52,953 nucleotides of DNA from Paenibacillus tuaregi (GTDB lineage: Bacteria; Bacillota; Bacilli; Paenibacillales; Paenibacillaceae), in NCBI RefSeq assembly GCF_900086655.1, contig NZ_LT575476.1, forward strand, positions 4,521,204 through 4,574,156. The letters are read 5' to 3'. Position 1 is the first letter of the stretch; each line of letters opens with the position of its first letter. The notes under the pieces were generated by a model. That model was not told the origin of the DNA, did not search any database, and saw nothing but the letters and a program-made list of their open reading frames with translations. Positions 7,733 through 15,401 of the stretch are shown in pieces. The position numbers and the translations under genes are program-made.

Positions 7733-7786
7733 ATTATATGCCATTCTAATATACCCATCAACAATAACCTACAAAATTGGGTATAT
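7733..7786 (-). promoter_or_regulatory. Promoter with overlapping inverted repeat
   Basis: On the minus strand TTGATG (7761-7756) and a perfect TATAAT (7738-7733) are 17 nt apart. ATATACCCA (7749-7757) and TGGGTATAT (7778-7786) form a perfect 9-bp inverted repeat with a 20-nt spacer that touches the -35 box. Together with the palindrome at 7709 this looks like tight repression. Confidence 0.6.
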
Positions 7787-7875
7787 ATGCCTATATGATA
7801 TAATTTTTCAATTTTATTCTTCCTCATGATTCGCTATTTCTTCTTATATAACGACAAAAATCCCCACCCGCACAT

Positions 7876-7922
7876 AAAGAAATGCACCCTTGAAGCCTGA
7901 TCAACCGGCTAAAAGGATGCAT
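7876..7922 (-). terminator. Hairpin after the oligoendopeptidase gene
   Basis: Imperfect long stem between 7882-7897 and 7907-7922, then TTTCTTTAT on the minus strand. The U-tract is weak. Confidence 0.5.
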
Positions 7923-7939
7923 CCTATAAATTCAATTAT

Positions 7940-9742
7940 TTACTTGGTCATCTCTAGGAACAACTCCACATCGGCTACGGCAAGAGAAACCGCCTCTTCC
8001 CAGAAATCAGGCTTAGTCAGATCCACGTTCAGATGCTTACGTGCCAAATCCTCTACCGTCATGCGCCCGGTATCACGCAGAAGCGCATCATACTTCTCGG
8101 CGAACGCTTCCCCTTCACGCTGTGCCCGTGCGAATATGCCTGTGCTGAATAGGTAGCCGAAGGTATACGGGAAGTTGTAGAACGGAACATCCGTAATATA
8201 AAAATGCAGCTTGGATGCCCAGAAATGAGGATGGTAGGATTCAAGCGCTCCATTATACGCTTCTTTCTGTGCTTCCACCATCAAAGCCGAGATCTCTTCT
8301 GCGTTCAGAAGACCCTCTCTACGCTTCTCGTAGAACCGGGTCTCGAACAGGAAGCGGGCATGAATGTTCATAAAGAAAGCGACACTGCGCTGGATTTTAT
8401 CCTCCAGAAGTGCGATCTTCTCCTCATCACTAGCCGCGTTTTTCACCTGCGCATCCGACAGAATCATCTCCGCAAAGGTGGAAGCGGTCTCTGCCACATT
8501 CATGGCATAGTTCTGGCAGAACGGCGGCAATCCGTCCATCACATGCTGGTGATAGGCATGACCAAGTTCATGTGCAAGCGTTGACACATTGGAGGCCGTA
8601 CCACTGTATGTCATGAAAATTCGGGTCTGGCTGCTTTCGGTAAGAGACGTACAAAAACCGCCAGGCCTCTTGCCGGAACGGTCCTCTGCCTCCACCCAGT
8701 TCTGATTGAAGGCCTTGACCGTGAAATCCGCAAGCTTCGGGCTAAAGCCGTTGAACTGTTTCACAATCTCTTCAGCCGCATCGTCGTAGGCAATCTTAGC
8801 ATCCGCAGAACCGATCGGAGCCTCCACATCAGCCCAGCTCAGGCGTTCGACCCCCAGAAGCTTAGCCTTGCGTTCAAGATACTTCACAAATATCGGTTTA
8901 TTCTTGGTAATAACCGCCCACATAGTATCGAGCGTCTCCTGGGACATCCGATTGATGCTGAGCGGCTCCTTCAGCACGCTGTCCCAGCCGCGCTTCTCAT
9001 ACAGCTTCAATCTGAAGCCCGCAAGCCGATTCAGGGTGTCTGCGCAGTAATCCGCCGCAGCTTCCCAGGCCTCCTCCCACTTGGCGAAGGTCTCTTGGCG
9101 GACTCCGCGGTTAGGCGAGTGCAGCTTGTTATGGGCTTGACCGGCAGAGAGCAGCACCTCTTCCCCGTTCTCGTCCTTGAACGGAATCGTTACCTTGCTG
9201 ACGATGGTATCATAATGCTGTCCCCATCCGTGATAACCATCCACAGCCAGATCCAGAACAAGATTTTCTTGCTCAGGAGGCAGCTTCTCCCGGGTCTTCT
9301 CCCGGCTTTCGTTCAGTGCGAAAGCAATCGGTTTAATCTCGTCCCGGTTGATCCATGCCGTGAATACCACATCTTCCGTGCTGCCAAGCACATTCTCAAA
9401 ACGGGTATTCACTCCCTCCAGAGCAGCATTCAGGGACGTAATCTTACCTGCCAATTGGACTGCTTTCTTGTCCGCCGTGTCCTGTGCCGTCAGGCACTCG
9501 GTGAACGAGGAAGCTTCCCTCAGCCTGGAATATGCGCTTTGGAGGGTTTCAATAAACCCGTCCAGAGAAACCGTATCTTCAACCGATTGCGGTGCTTCTA
9601 GAGCGTTGACCTGCCGTGCAAGGTCAGAGATATCCTGCTCAAGCTTGCTCAGGAATTGTCCGAACTCCTTGGAGGAGGAACCTCCCGGAAATACGCTTTC
9701 CAAATCCCATGTCAGCCCTACTGGCTTCTGCAGTTGTGTCAT
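7940..9742 (-). CDS. M3 family oligoendopeptidase (PepF-like)
   Basis: 600 residues, ATG start with SD AAAGGATG. The zinc signature HELGH is at residues 391-395, followed about 25 residues later by NVAETASTFAEM carrying the third zinc ligand Glu. This is the arrangement of thimet-type M3 peptidases. Length fits the PepF/PepB branch of about 600 residues. It is a cytoplasmic zinc peptidase that degrades short peptides in a closed chamber. No signal peptide. It stands alone on the minus strand with a hairpin behind it; the divergent neighbour is yycC. Confidence 0.95.
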   Translation of the reverse strand: MTQLQKPVGLTWDLESVFPGGSSSKEFGQFLSKLEQDISDLARQVNALEAPQSVEDTVSLDGFIETLQSAYSRLREASSFTECLTAQDTADKKAVQLAGKITSLNAALEGVNTRFENVLGSTEDVVFTAWINRDEIKPIAFALNESREKTREKLPPEQENLVLDLAVDGYHGWGQHYDTIVSKVTIPFKDENGEEVLLSAGQAHNKLHSPNRGVRQETFAKWEEAWEAAADYCADTLNRLAGFRLKLYEKRGWDSVLKEPLSINRMSQETLDTMWAVITKNKPIFVKYLERKAKLLGVERLSWADVEAPIGSADAKIAYDDAAEEIVKQFNGFSPKLADFTVKAFNQNWVEAEDRSGKRPGGFCTSLTESSQTRIFMTYSGTASNVSTLAHELGHAYHQHVMDGLPPFCQNYAMNVAETASTFAEMILSDAQVKNAASDEEKIALLEDKIQRSVAFFMNIHARFLFETRFYEKRREGLLNAEEISALMVEAQKEAYNGALESYHPHFWASKLHFYITDVPFYNFPYTFGYLFSTGIFARAQREGEAFAEKYDALLRDTGRMTVEDLARKHLNVDLTKPDFWEEAVSLAVADVELFLEMTK

Positions 9743-9839
9743 TTCATCTCATCCTTTCGTATGTCGCTGTATTGATCCACTATGGCTCAAAAGTGTATAA
9801 CTAAGATATAGCCCTCCAGGGCAGATAAGGAGGAACCAT

Positions 9840-10001
9840 ATGAGACCACTTCAAATATCAGCCGAAACCGCTGTGAAATTAGCCGAGAAACTCGGGGTCC
9901 CTTTAGAGAACCTTATGCATATGCCGCAGCATATTTTACTTCAAAAGATCAGTGAGCTTGCCAAAGAAGAGGCCGGCTCAGAAGATAAGCCAAAGTCATG
10001 A
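9840..10001 (+). CDS. yycC: YycC family protein
   Basis: 53 residues, below usual ORF cut-offs, ATG at 9840 behind a perfect AAGGAGG. MRPLQISAETAVKLAEKLG then VPLENLMHMPQHILLQKI is the conserved body of the Bacillus YycC family, whose function is unknown. The sequence predicts two short helices and a charged C-terminal tail. Its stop overlaps the next start (ATGA at 9998-10001), so the two small proteins are translationally coupled. Confidence 0.85.
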   Translation: MRPLQISAETAVKLAEKLGVPLENLMHMPQHILLQKISELAKEEAGSEDKPKS

Positions 10002-10231
10002 TTCCTTTTGAAAGAACACTTCCCTATGACGTGGTAATGGGTGATGTATATGTACAGAGCTGTCCTTTCTGCGGAAGCGAGAATGTTCTGCTCCCTATGA
10101 AGCCCCAGGAGCTTAAGAGTGTGCGTGAAGGCAAGAAGAAGCTGCTCGTCTTCCCCTGCTGTTACAACAGGGTAACCGTCGTGGACAGCGATCAGGATTA
10201 TCTGCTTACCGATCAGGACATCCGGCGGTAG
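9998..10231 (+). CDS. Small zinc-ribbon-like protein of unknown function
   Basis: 77 residues. It begins inside the stop of yycC (ATGA overlap), so co-translation is expected. A CPFCG knuckle near residue 23 and a PCCYN motif near residue 53 form a probable four-Cys zinc ribbon. Between them is a basic segment (SVREGKKK). Similar short proteins occur next to YycC in other Bacillales; I do not know their role. Nucleic-acid binding or an RNA-polymerase or ribosome accessory role are possibilities but not shown. Confidence 0.75.
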   Translation: MIPFERTLPYDVVMGDVYVQSCPFCGSENVLLPMKPQELKSVREGKKKLLVFPCCYNRVTVVDSDQDYLLTDQDIRR

Positions 10232-10256
10232 CAAGCCTGTCTTATTTATAATGATA

Positions 10257-10295
10257 CCGCGGGAATCTCACGGCTGAGATTCCCGCGGTTATTTT
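10257..10295 (+). terminator. Strong terminator hairpin between convergent genes
   Basis: A perfect 14-bp stem (10257-10270 with 10275-10288, loop CGGC), followed on the plus strand by TTATTTTG. It ends the yycC unit and may also stop the leftward DUF2225 transcript. Confidence 0.8.
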
Positions 10296-10300
10296 GCCAG

Positions 10301-10999
10301 CTAGCTATTCATCTCCTCGGGAATCTCCAGCTTCGCAGCAAGCATGTCCTCTCTGAGAACAGCCCACTGCTCACGGGAGGCCCTGATCATGGCCGCGTCC
10401 ATAATCTTCTTATCATTGATCACTCTGGAGAACCACCTTACGGCTTCAGAGTAATTGCCGGTACGCCTGTTCAGCTCACCGATCAGATACATGAGGCGGG
10501 CGTCATTCGCCCCGGCTCCCTCAAGCTCGTACACGCGGATATAGGATTCTAGACTAAACCCCAGGAACCTCAGCTCCTGTTCCTTAAGCTCCTTATACCG
10601 GTACAACCAGGCGATATGATGAAGCAGACTCGAAATAATCCGCTCCTTCTCTTTGACCACCTGCGCGCACAGCAAAGCAAGTTTATAAGTCTCCAGCGCG
10701 GTTTCCCAGTCCCGGGGCCCACCGAAATCGCGAAGGTTGATTCTGTCCCCGATCTGTTTCTTGAATTCTGCCCGCTGAGATTCCTTAAGACGTTCGTCGA
10801 AATTCTCGGAGAACGCAAACCCGCAGGAAGGACATACCCTTACAACATAGAAATCGGGATTCTCCTTGGCATAATAACGGCAGAAATCCGTATCCGTCTT
10901 CACTGCCCGTTTGAAGCTTGGTCTCACTCTTGATGTCATAAATTCATGTTCGCATTGAATACAAGTTACCTTAATCGTATAGAGCGGCTCCAGTTCCAA
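10301..10999 (-). CDS. DUF2225 family protein
   Basis: 232 residues, TTG start at 10999 after AAAGGGAG. The N terminus carries CIQCEHEF (Cys13, Cys16) and CPSCGFAF (Cys56, Cys59), a probable zinc site, with a further Cys40. The C-terminal two thirds is helical with TPR-like pairs (ALETYKLALLCAQVV; YLIGELNRRTGNYSEAVRWFSRVI). This Cys-pairs-plus-TPR layout is the DUF2225 family of Bacillota, of unknown function; the TPR part suggests protein binding. Monocistronic. Confidence 0.9.
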   Translation of the reverse strand: MELEPLYTIKVTCIQCEHEFMTSRVRPSFKRAVKTDTDFCRYYAKENPDFYVVRVCPSCGFAFSENFDERLKESQRAEFKKQIGDRINLRDFGGPRDWETALETYKLALLCAQVVKEKERIISSLLHHIAWLYRYKELKEQELRFLGFSLESYIRVYELEGAGANDARLMYLIGELNRRTGNYSEAVRWFSRVINDKKIMDAAMIRASREQWAVLREDMLAAKLEIPEEMNS

Positions 11000-11064
11000 T
11001 TTGCCCTACTCCCTTTCATTCTCTCAAGGATCTGATTGTGTAGTGAAGGTCATTTGTCCTTAAT

Positions 11065-11451
11065 CTATTGTGGCGTATTTATGAAGTGATGCGCAGGTCC
11101 AGACAGACGCTGGAGAATAAATGCCCTGAACGGATCTTCTATCCCGATCTCCTGCAGTGCGGAAGCCATACAGCTAAGCCAAGCCTCCGCCCGCTCCTCG
11201 GTAATCGGGAAGGGCATATGTCTTGCGCGCATCATCGGGTGGCCATATTGATCAGAATACAACGAAGGCCCTCCAAAGAACTGTGACAGGAACATAAACT
11301 GCTTCTCCATCACTGGAAATATATCCTCAGGAAAAAGCGGGCCGAGCAGCGGATGTGCCTGGACTTTAGGATAGAACGCCTTAACCAGGCTCCTTAGGGT
11401 CTTCTCGCCACCCAGATTGTCATATATAGACAGACTCGGATTATAATTCAT
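11065..11451 (-). CDS. Truncated haemoglobin (group II, YjbI-like)
   Basis: 128 residues, the size of a 2-over-2 globin. It has the early SIYDNLGGEKTLRSLV helix, Tyr27 at the expected B10 position, the proximal His78 in MRARHMPFPIT and Trp90 in the G helix, features of group II (O-type) truncated globins. These bind oxygen or react with nitric oxide and peroxides in the cytoplasm; in many Bacillales they are linked to disulfide or nitrosative stress, but no such neighbour is here. The SD is weak. Confidence 0.94.
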   Translation of the reverse strand: MNYNPSLSIYDNLGGEKTLRSLVKAFYPKVQAHPLLGPLFPEDIFPVMEKQFMFLSQFFGGPSLYSDQYGHPMMRARHMPFPITEERAEAWLSCMASALQEIGIEDPFRAFILQRLSGPAHHFINTPQ

Positions 11452-11592
11452 CAGTTATTCGCCAACTTCCTTGTGATATATCTGCCGTTATATTATACCA
11501 ATAAATCGCATCAGGTTGTACTTCCACGATATATAAGATCATTTCACAACCTGTCCATTCGTAATTCTCAAGGTCAACTTATTATAGGGAAC

Positions 11593-11621
11593 AAAAAAAG
11601 ACGCTAATTGAAGTTAGCGTC
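11593..11621 (-). terminator. Terminator behind the 33-residue peptide gene
   Basis: GACGCTAA/TTAGCGTC perfect stem (11600-11621), then seven T on the minus strand. It sits 19 nt after the stop of a small ORF, which argues that the ORF is really transcribed. Confidence 0.85.
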
Positions 11622-11639
11622 CTTACGTCAGTTAGGTTG

Positions 11640-11741
11640 TTAGTAGCTTCGCCAATCCTCTTCCCCGGAATGGACAAGAGAGGCGCGTATAACATATACA
11701 AAGGCGCATACGAGAACACCGGCGACAAAACTCATATCCAT
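11640..11741 (-). CDS. Putative 33-residue single-helix membrane peptide
   Basis: Reading leftward from ATG 11741: a short head, one hydrophobic helix (FVAGVLVCAFVYVI), then an acidic tail ending EEDWRSY. An SD-like GGATGGAG precedes the ATG and a perfect terminator follows the stop after 19 nt. Such miniproteins in spore formers are often sporulation-specific, but I do not recognise this one. It lies in a 479-nt stretch between two annotated genes; the rest (11742-11930) is AT-rich with no other feature seen. Confidence 0.5.
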   Translation of the reverse strand: MDMSFVAGVLVCAFVYVIRASLVHSGEEDWRSY

Positions 11742-11930
11742 CACTCCATCCATATGAATTAAATTCATGCCGAAAGATCAGACGCATCTTTTGTATTTGT
11801 ATTTTATCATAACCCTGCAAAAAAAACAGCCCAATCTGAAATCGCTTTCTTGCTTTTTTTGTACTGTTTGTCCCTATCCGTTCATAGCCATAAGTAAGGA
11901 TTTTGGCAATCACCGAGGGGGCTGAGAATC

Positions 11931-13166
11931 ATGCTGTCAAAAAAATGGGGAGGGCCTCTTCTGTTGGCCACAATGAGTTTTCTATTTGTACTCATGCTCA
12001 TCTATCCAGGCCCCGCCTGGAACGCAGGCGTCAGAGGCCTGGCCATCTGGTGGGACGTCCTGTTCCCTTCGCTCTTCCCCTTCTTTGTCATATCGGAAAT
12101 GATGCTGGGCTTCGGCATTGTGCACTTCATCGGCATGCTTCTCGACCCGTTCATGAAGCCGCTGTTCCGCATCCCCGGCAGCGGGGGATTCGTAGCTGCC
12201 ATGAGCTTCGCGTCCGGTTACCCGGTCAGTGCCAAGCTGACCTCCAAGCTCCGCGAGCAGCGGCTCATCACCCGCGAGGAAGGGGAGCGGCTCGTCGCAT
12301 TCACCACGACCTCTGACCCGATCTTCCTGATCGGGGCGGTCTCGGTCGGCTTCTTCCATAACTCGCAGCTTGCAGGAACGCTGGCGCTCGCCCACTACGG
12401 GAGCGCCTTAATCGTGGGCATCCTCATGCGGTTCCACGACCGGGGAGCGCCGCCCACACCTGTGCCTGTGCAGCAAGGCAAACCCCAAGGCTTTAGCCTG
12501 CGCCTCGCGCTAGCGGCTATGCATGAAGCCCGCCTCAAGGATGGCCGCCCCTTCGGCGAGCTGCTGCGGCAGGCCATCATCTCCGCCCTTCAGCTTATGA
12601 CCGTTGTAGGCGGACTGGTAGTGGTCTTCTCGGTGCTGCTGGAGGTCCTGGGAACTTCCGGAATCATGACCCAGCTGTACGAGCTTCTCCGGCATGTTCT
12701 TACCTCATTGCAGCTACCCGCAGCGTTGGCCGAGCCTTTTGTTGGTGGCGGCTTCGAGGTTACCCTGGGGGCCAAAGCGTCGGCGGCGGTAGCCGAGGGC
12801 GTGCCCCTGGTCTTCAAGGCGGCAGCGGCGGCCTTCATTCTGTCCTGGGCCGGACTGTCCGTCCATGCCCAAATCGCAAGCATTCTGAACGGGACGGGCC
12901 TGAGGTATCTCCCTTTCATGGTGGCAAGGCTTATTCATGCCGTACTTGCCGGACTGCTGGTCCTCCTTCTATGGCCGCTGACCGGGCCTGATACAGAGGT
13001 ATTTCTTAACTTTGGGTCTCCTGCCCTTTCAGGCGCGGGATGGGAAAGTTTTCCTCATGCCCTGCTGCTGCTGTTGCTGGTTCTGGCTTTGCTTCTCATT
13101 TTGTCCCTTTTTTCCGGAGTCATTCAGCGGCTTTGGAACCCTGTACGAATAATTAACCGGAAATGA
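11931..13166 (+). CDS. ylbJ: Sporulation integral membrane protein YlbJ
   Basis: 411 residues, ATG start behind GAGGGGG. A multi-spanning membrane protein of the nucleoside-recognition (Gate) type. The early IWWDVLFPSLFPFFVISE and the SFASGYPVSAKLTSKL motif are typical of YlbJ, which is needed for cortex assembly or spore-envelope transport in Bacillus under sigma-E control. A central basic and Pro-rich loop (about residues 160-200) is more variable. The transported substrate is unknown. No convincing sigma-E promoter could be placed by eye. Confidence 0.92.
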   Translation: MLSKKWGGPLLLATMSFLFVLMLIYPGPAWNAGVRGLAIWWDVLFPSLFPFFVISEMMLGFGIVHFIGMLLDPFMKPLFRIPGSGGFVAAMSFASGYPVSAKLTSKLREQRLITREEGERLVAFTTTSDPIFLIGAVSVGFFHNSQLAGTLALAHYGSALIVGILMRFHDRGAPPTPVPVQQGKPQGFSLRLALAAMHEARLKDGRPFGELLRQAIISALQLMTVVGGLVVVFSVLLEVLGTSGIMTQLYELLRHVLTSLQLPAALAEPFVGGGFEVTLGAKASAAVAEGVPLVFKAAAAAFILSWAGLSVHAQIASILNGTGLRYLPFMVARLIHAVLAGLLVLLLWPLTGPDTEVFLNFGSPALSGAGWESFPHALLLLLLVLALLLILSLFSGVIQRLWNPVRIINRK

Positions 13167-13170
13167 AAGA

Positions 13171-13199
13171 TTGTTTTCTGTTCTAGAATTGATTATGAT
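13171..13199 (+). promoter_or_regulatory. Candidate sigma-A promoter of nadK
   Basis: TTGTTT (13171-13176) and TATGAT (13194-13199) with a 17-nt spacer, 34 nt before the TTG start. Confidence 0.5.
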
Positions 13200-13232
13200 C
13201 GGTACAAGACACAAGGCAAAGGAGCTTTCAAC

Positions 13233-14036
13233 TTGAGATATTACGTTCTTGACCGCGGAGATCAATTGTCTGTCGAGTTAAGTGAGCAATTTCATAAGCT
13301 GGCGGCCGAAAATGGGTTTGAAATGGATGCCGAATCTCCTGAAATCGTCATCTCGATCGGGGGAGACGGTACGATGCTGCATGCCTTCCACACCTTCATA
13401 GACCGGATTCCTTCTATTGCATTCGTCGGGATTCATACAGGCCACCTTGGGTTTTATGCGGATTGGAAGTCTAATGAAATACCGGAGCTCATCCAGTTAA
13501 TGATAGGGCACAAAGCTCCAGACCTTCCAAGACCACGCATCGTGAACTATCCACTGATTGATCTTGAAGTGAAGAAGAAATCAGGAACCTCGTCCTACAT
13601 TTGTTTGAATGAGTTCACGCTCAAGGGAGTTGACGGCACGGTTGTAGCCCAGGTTGACATTAATGACCAGCAGTTCGAGATGTTTCGGGGAGACGGCATT
13701 TGTGTCTCGACACCCGCAGGGAGCACAGCATACAACAAAAGTCTTGGAGGAGCCATTATCCATCCTTCCATAGAAGCCCTCCAGATCACAGAGATCGCTT
13801 CGATCAACAACAGGGTGTTCCGTACGGCTGGCTCTGCCCTTGTACTTCCTAAGCATCACCATAGTGACATCTACTCTCGCAAAGATCAGCGATTGCTGCT
13901 GACTATCGATCATATTAACCAGCCCGTGGACGATTTAATCTCAATCCGCTGTCAGGTTGCCAAGCAGAAGGTCAGCTTCATCCGGTACAGGCCGTTTCCG
14001 TTCTGGAACCGGGTCCGCAATGCCTTTCTCGGCTAA
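13233..14036 (+). CDS. nadK: NAD kinase
   Basis: 267 residues, TTG start 9 nt after AAAGGAG. The GGDGT signature (residues 43-47) in VISIGGDGTMLHAFH, the LNEFTLKG motif and the TPAGSTAYNKSLGGA motif define ATP-NAD kinases. The enzyme phosphorylates NAD to NADP in the cytosol. Bacillus has two such paralogues; length (267) and N terminus (a short form beginning directly with a beta strand) fit either. It follows ylbJ by 66 nt with its own candidate promoter. Confidence 0.96.
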   Translation: MRYYVLDRGDQLSVELSEQFHKLAAENGFEMDAESPEIVISIGGDGTMLHAFHTFIDRIPSIAFVGIHTGHLGFYADWKSNEIPELIQLMIGHKAPDLPRPRIVNYPLIDLEVKKKSGTSSYICLNEFTLKGVDGTVVAQVDINDQQFEMFRGDGICVSTPAGSTAYNKSLGGAIIHPSIEALQITEIASINNRVFRTAGSALVLPKHHHSDIYSRKDQRLLLTIDHINQPVDDLISIRCQVAKQKVSFIRYRPFPFWNRVRNAFLG

Positions 14037-14071
14037 GAGATATATTTGAATAGGAATAACAGACAGAAGCT

Positions 14072-14099
14072 GGCGGATCTGATCCGCCGGTTTCTTTGG
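14072..14099 (+). terminator. Terminator of nadK
   Basis: GGCGGAT/ATCCGCC stem (14072-14088) followed by GGTTTCTTTGG. The U-tract is interrupted, so moderate strength. Confidence 0.55.
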
Positions 14100-14128
14100 C
14101 GTTCTGGTAAATGGTTGAAAATTAACCG

Positions 14129-14157
14129 TAGACTTTAATTTGCAGCAGTGGTATAAC
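14129..14157 (+). promoter_or_regulatory. Candidate extended -10 promoter of the stalk-domain pair
   Basis: TAGACT (14129-14134), 17-nt spacer, TATAAC (14152-14157) preceded by TGG, the extended -10 motif. About 45 nt upstream of the GTG start. Confidence 0.5.
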
Positions 14158-14201
14158 CGATCTATCTGTTTAAATTTATTCATAAAGGTGGACTCATTTC
14201 T

Positions 14202-15398
14202 GTGAAACGTATTCTATCCGTATTAGGAGCGGTGAGCCTGATCCTCTCGATGTCCCTTCCCGCCAGTGCCGCCCCCGGGCCCATTTCAGTCTATCTGGAT
14301 GGAAGCAAAATCAGCTTTCCTGCGGGAGCGCCGTATACCAGCCAGGGCACCACGCTTGTCCCTTTCCGGACGATCTTCGAGAAGCTGGGGCTTCAGGTGA
14401 CCTGGAACGCCAAGACGCAGACCGTAACAGGCAGCAAAGAAGATCTGACCCTCCAGCTCACCCTGGGCAGCAACCGGGCCAGCATTAACGGGGTAATCCA
14501 GAAGCTGTCCGTGCCCCCCGCCACGGTAAAGGGAACAACCTATGTGCCCCTTCGTTTTGTCGGCGAGGCAGCCGATGCCAAGGTAGATTGGAACGAAGGC
14601 TCGGGCTACATCACCATTCAAACGGCCAAATCCACAGCAGTGGAGCAGGAGAAAATTCGCAAGCTGCTTGTTCAAGTTCTGAGCTGCTTGGATAAAGGTG
14701 ATTACAACGGACTAAAGCCTTATTTGTCCGCTGATTCGCCTTTTCAAGACAGTGAGAAGGAGCTTAATGAATGGTCTCAGAATAACAGCCAGATTAGCAA
14801 AATTACCGATTTCGAATTCGTGTCCCTGAACCAACGGACCGGGGAAGCCTTTGTTGAAACGGTGGAGGACACGCATAGAACGGGCGGTTTATACATGCCT
14901 GATATGCTGAATCAGATGATGTACACCGTAGTGAAGGAAGATGGCCTTTGGAAGCTTCAGGATTTTGAGATCAAGGAAATCACGTATAAGCTTCCTGCCG
15001 ATGCGCTGACCAAAACCGTGAATGTGCCGAGCACGGAGGACAGTAAAATTAATGAAGTGATAAATTTATACAATAAATATTTATCAGACAAAAATTTGGA
15101 TGGGATTCTTGCGCTTTCTGATCCGAGTATCATCACGGATGAATTTAAAGCTAACCTTCAATCCGTTTTTGCAAGTAGAAAGATGTGGGAAGGCGACGTG
15201 AAAATCTCCAATGTAAGAACGATTTACTACTCTGAGAGCGAAGCGGCCGTTTACTTTGAGGAGAACTATTTAAATCCGGATACCAAAAGCAACTTAATCC
15301 TGGGGAATGTCTTTGTTCTGCACAAATCGACAGAAGGCAAATGGCTTATTAATGCAGGCTACAGGGTATCCAAGAAATTCAAAGGGGAAGAAAATTAG
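14202..15398 (+). CDS. Secreted protein with copper-amine-oxidase-like stalk domain
   Basis: 398 residues, GTG start behind AAAGGTGG. Signal peptide of about 24 residues ending ASA-AP. Residues about 30-145 hold two repeats of the copper amine oxidase N-domain (stalk) fold, each with the GTTLVPFR or GTTYVPLRF strand and a VTWN or VDWN turn. The remaining 250 residues look like two successive NTF2-like alpha+beta units (starting near LLVQVLSCLDKGDYNGLKPYL and VINLYNKYLSDKNLDGILAL). The stalk domain is common in Paenibacillus exported proteins and probably mediates cell-wall or protein contact; no copper or oxidase activity is implied. It ends 3 nt before the S41 protease start. Confidence 0.85.
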   Translation: MKRILSVLGAVSLILSMSLPASAAPGPISVYLDGSKISFPAGAPYTSQGTTLVPFRTIFEKLGLQVTWNAKTQTVTGSKEDLTLQLTLGSNRASINGVIQKLSVPPATVKGTTYVPLRFVGEAADAKVDWNEGSGYITIQTAKSTAVEQEKIRKLLVQVLSCLDKGDYNGLKPYLSADSPFQDSEKELNEWSQNNSQISKITDFEFVSLNQRTGEAFVETVEDTHRTGGLYMPDMLNQMMYTVVKEDGLWKLQDFEIKEITYKLPADALTKTVNVPSTEDSKINEVINLYNKYLSDKNLDGILALSDPSIITDEFKANLQSVFASRKMWEGDVKISNVRTIYYSESEAAVYFEENYLNPDTKSNLILGNVFVLHKSTEGKWLINAGYRVSKKFKGEEN

Positions 15399-15401
15399 AC
15401 T

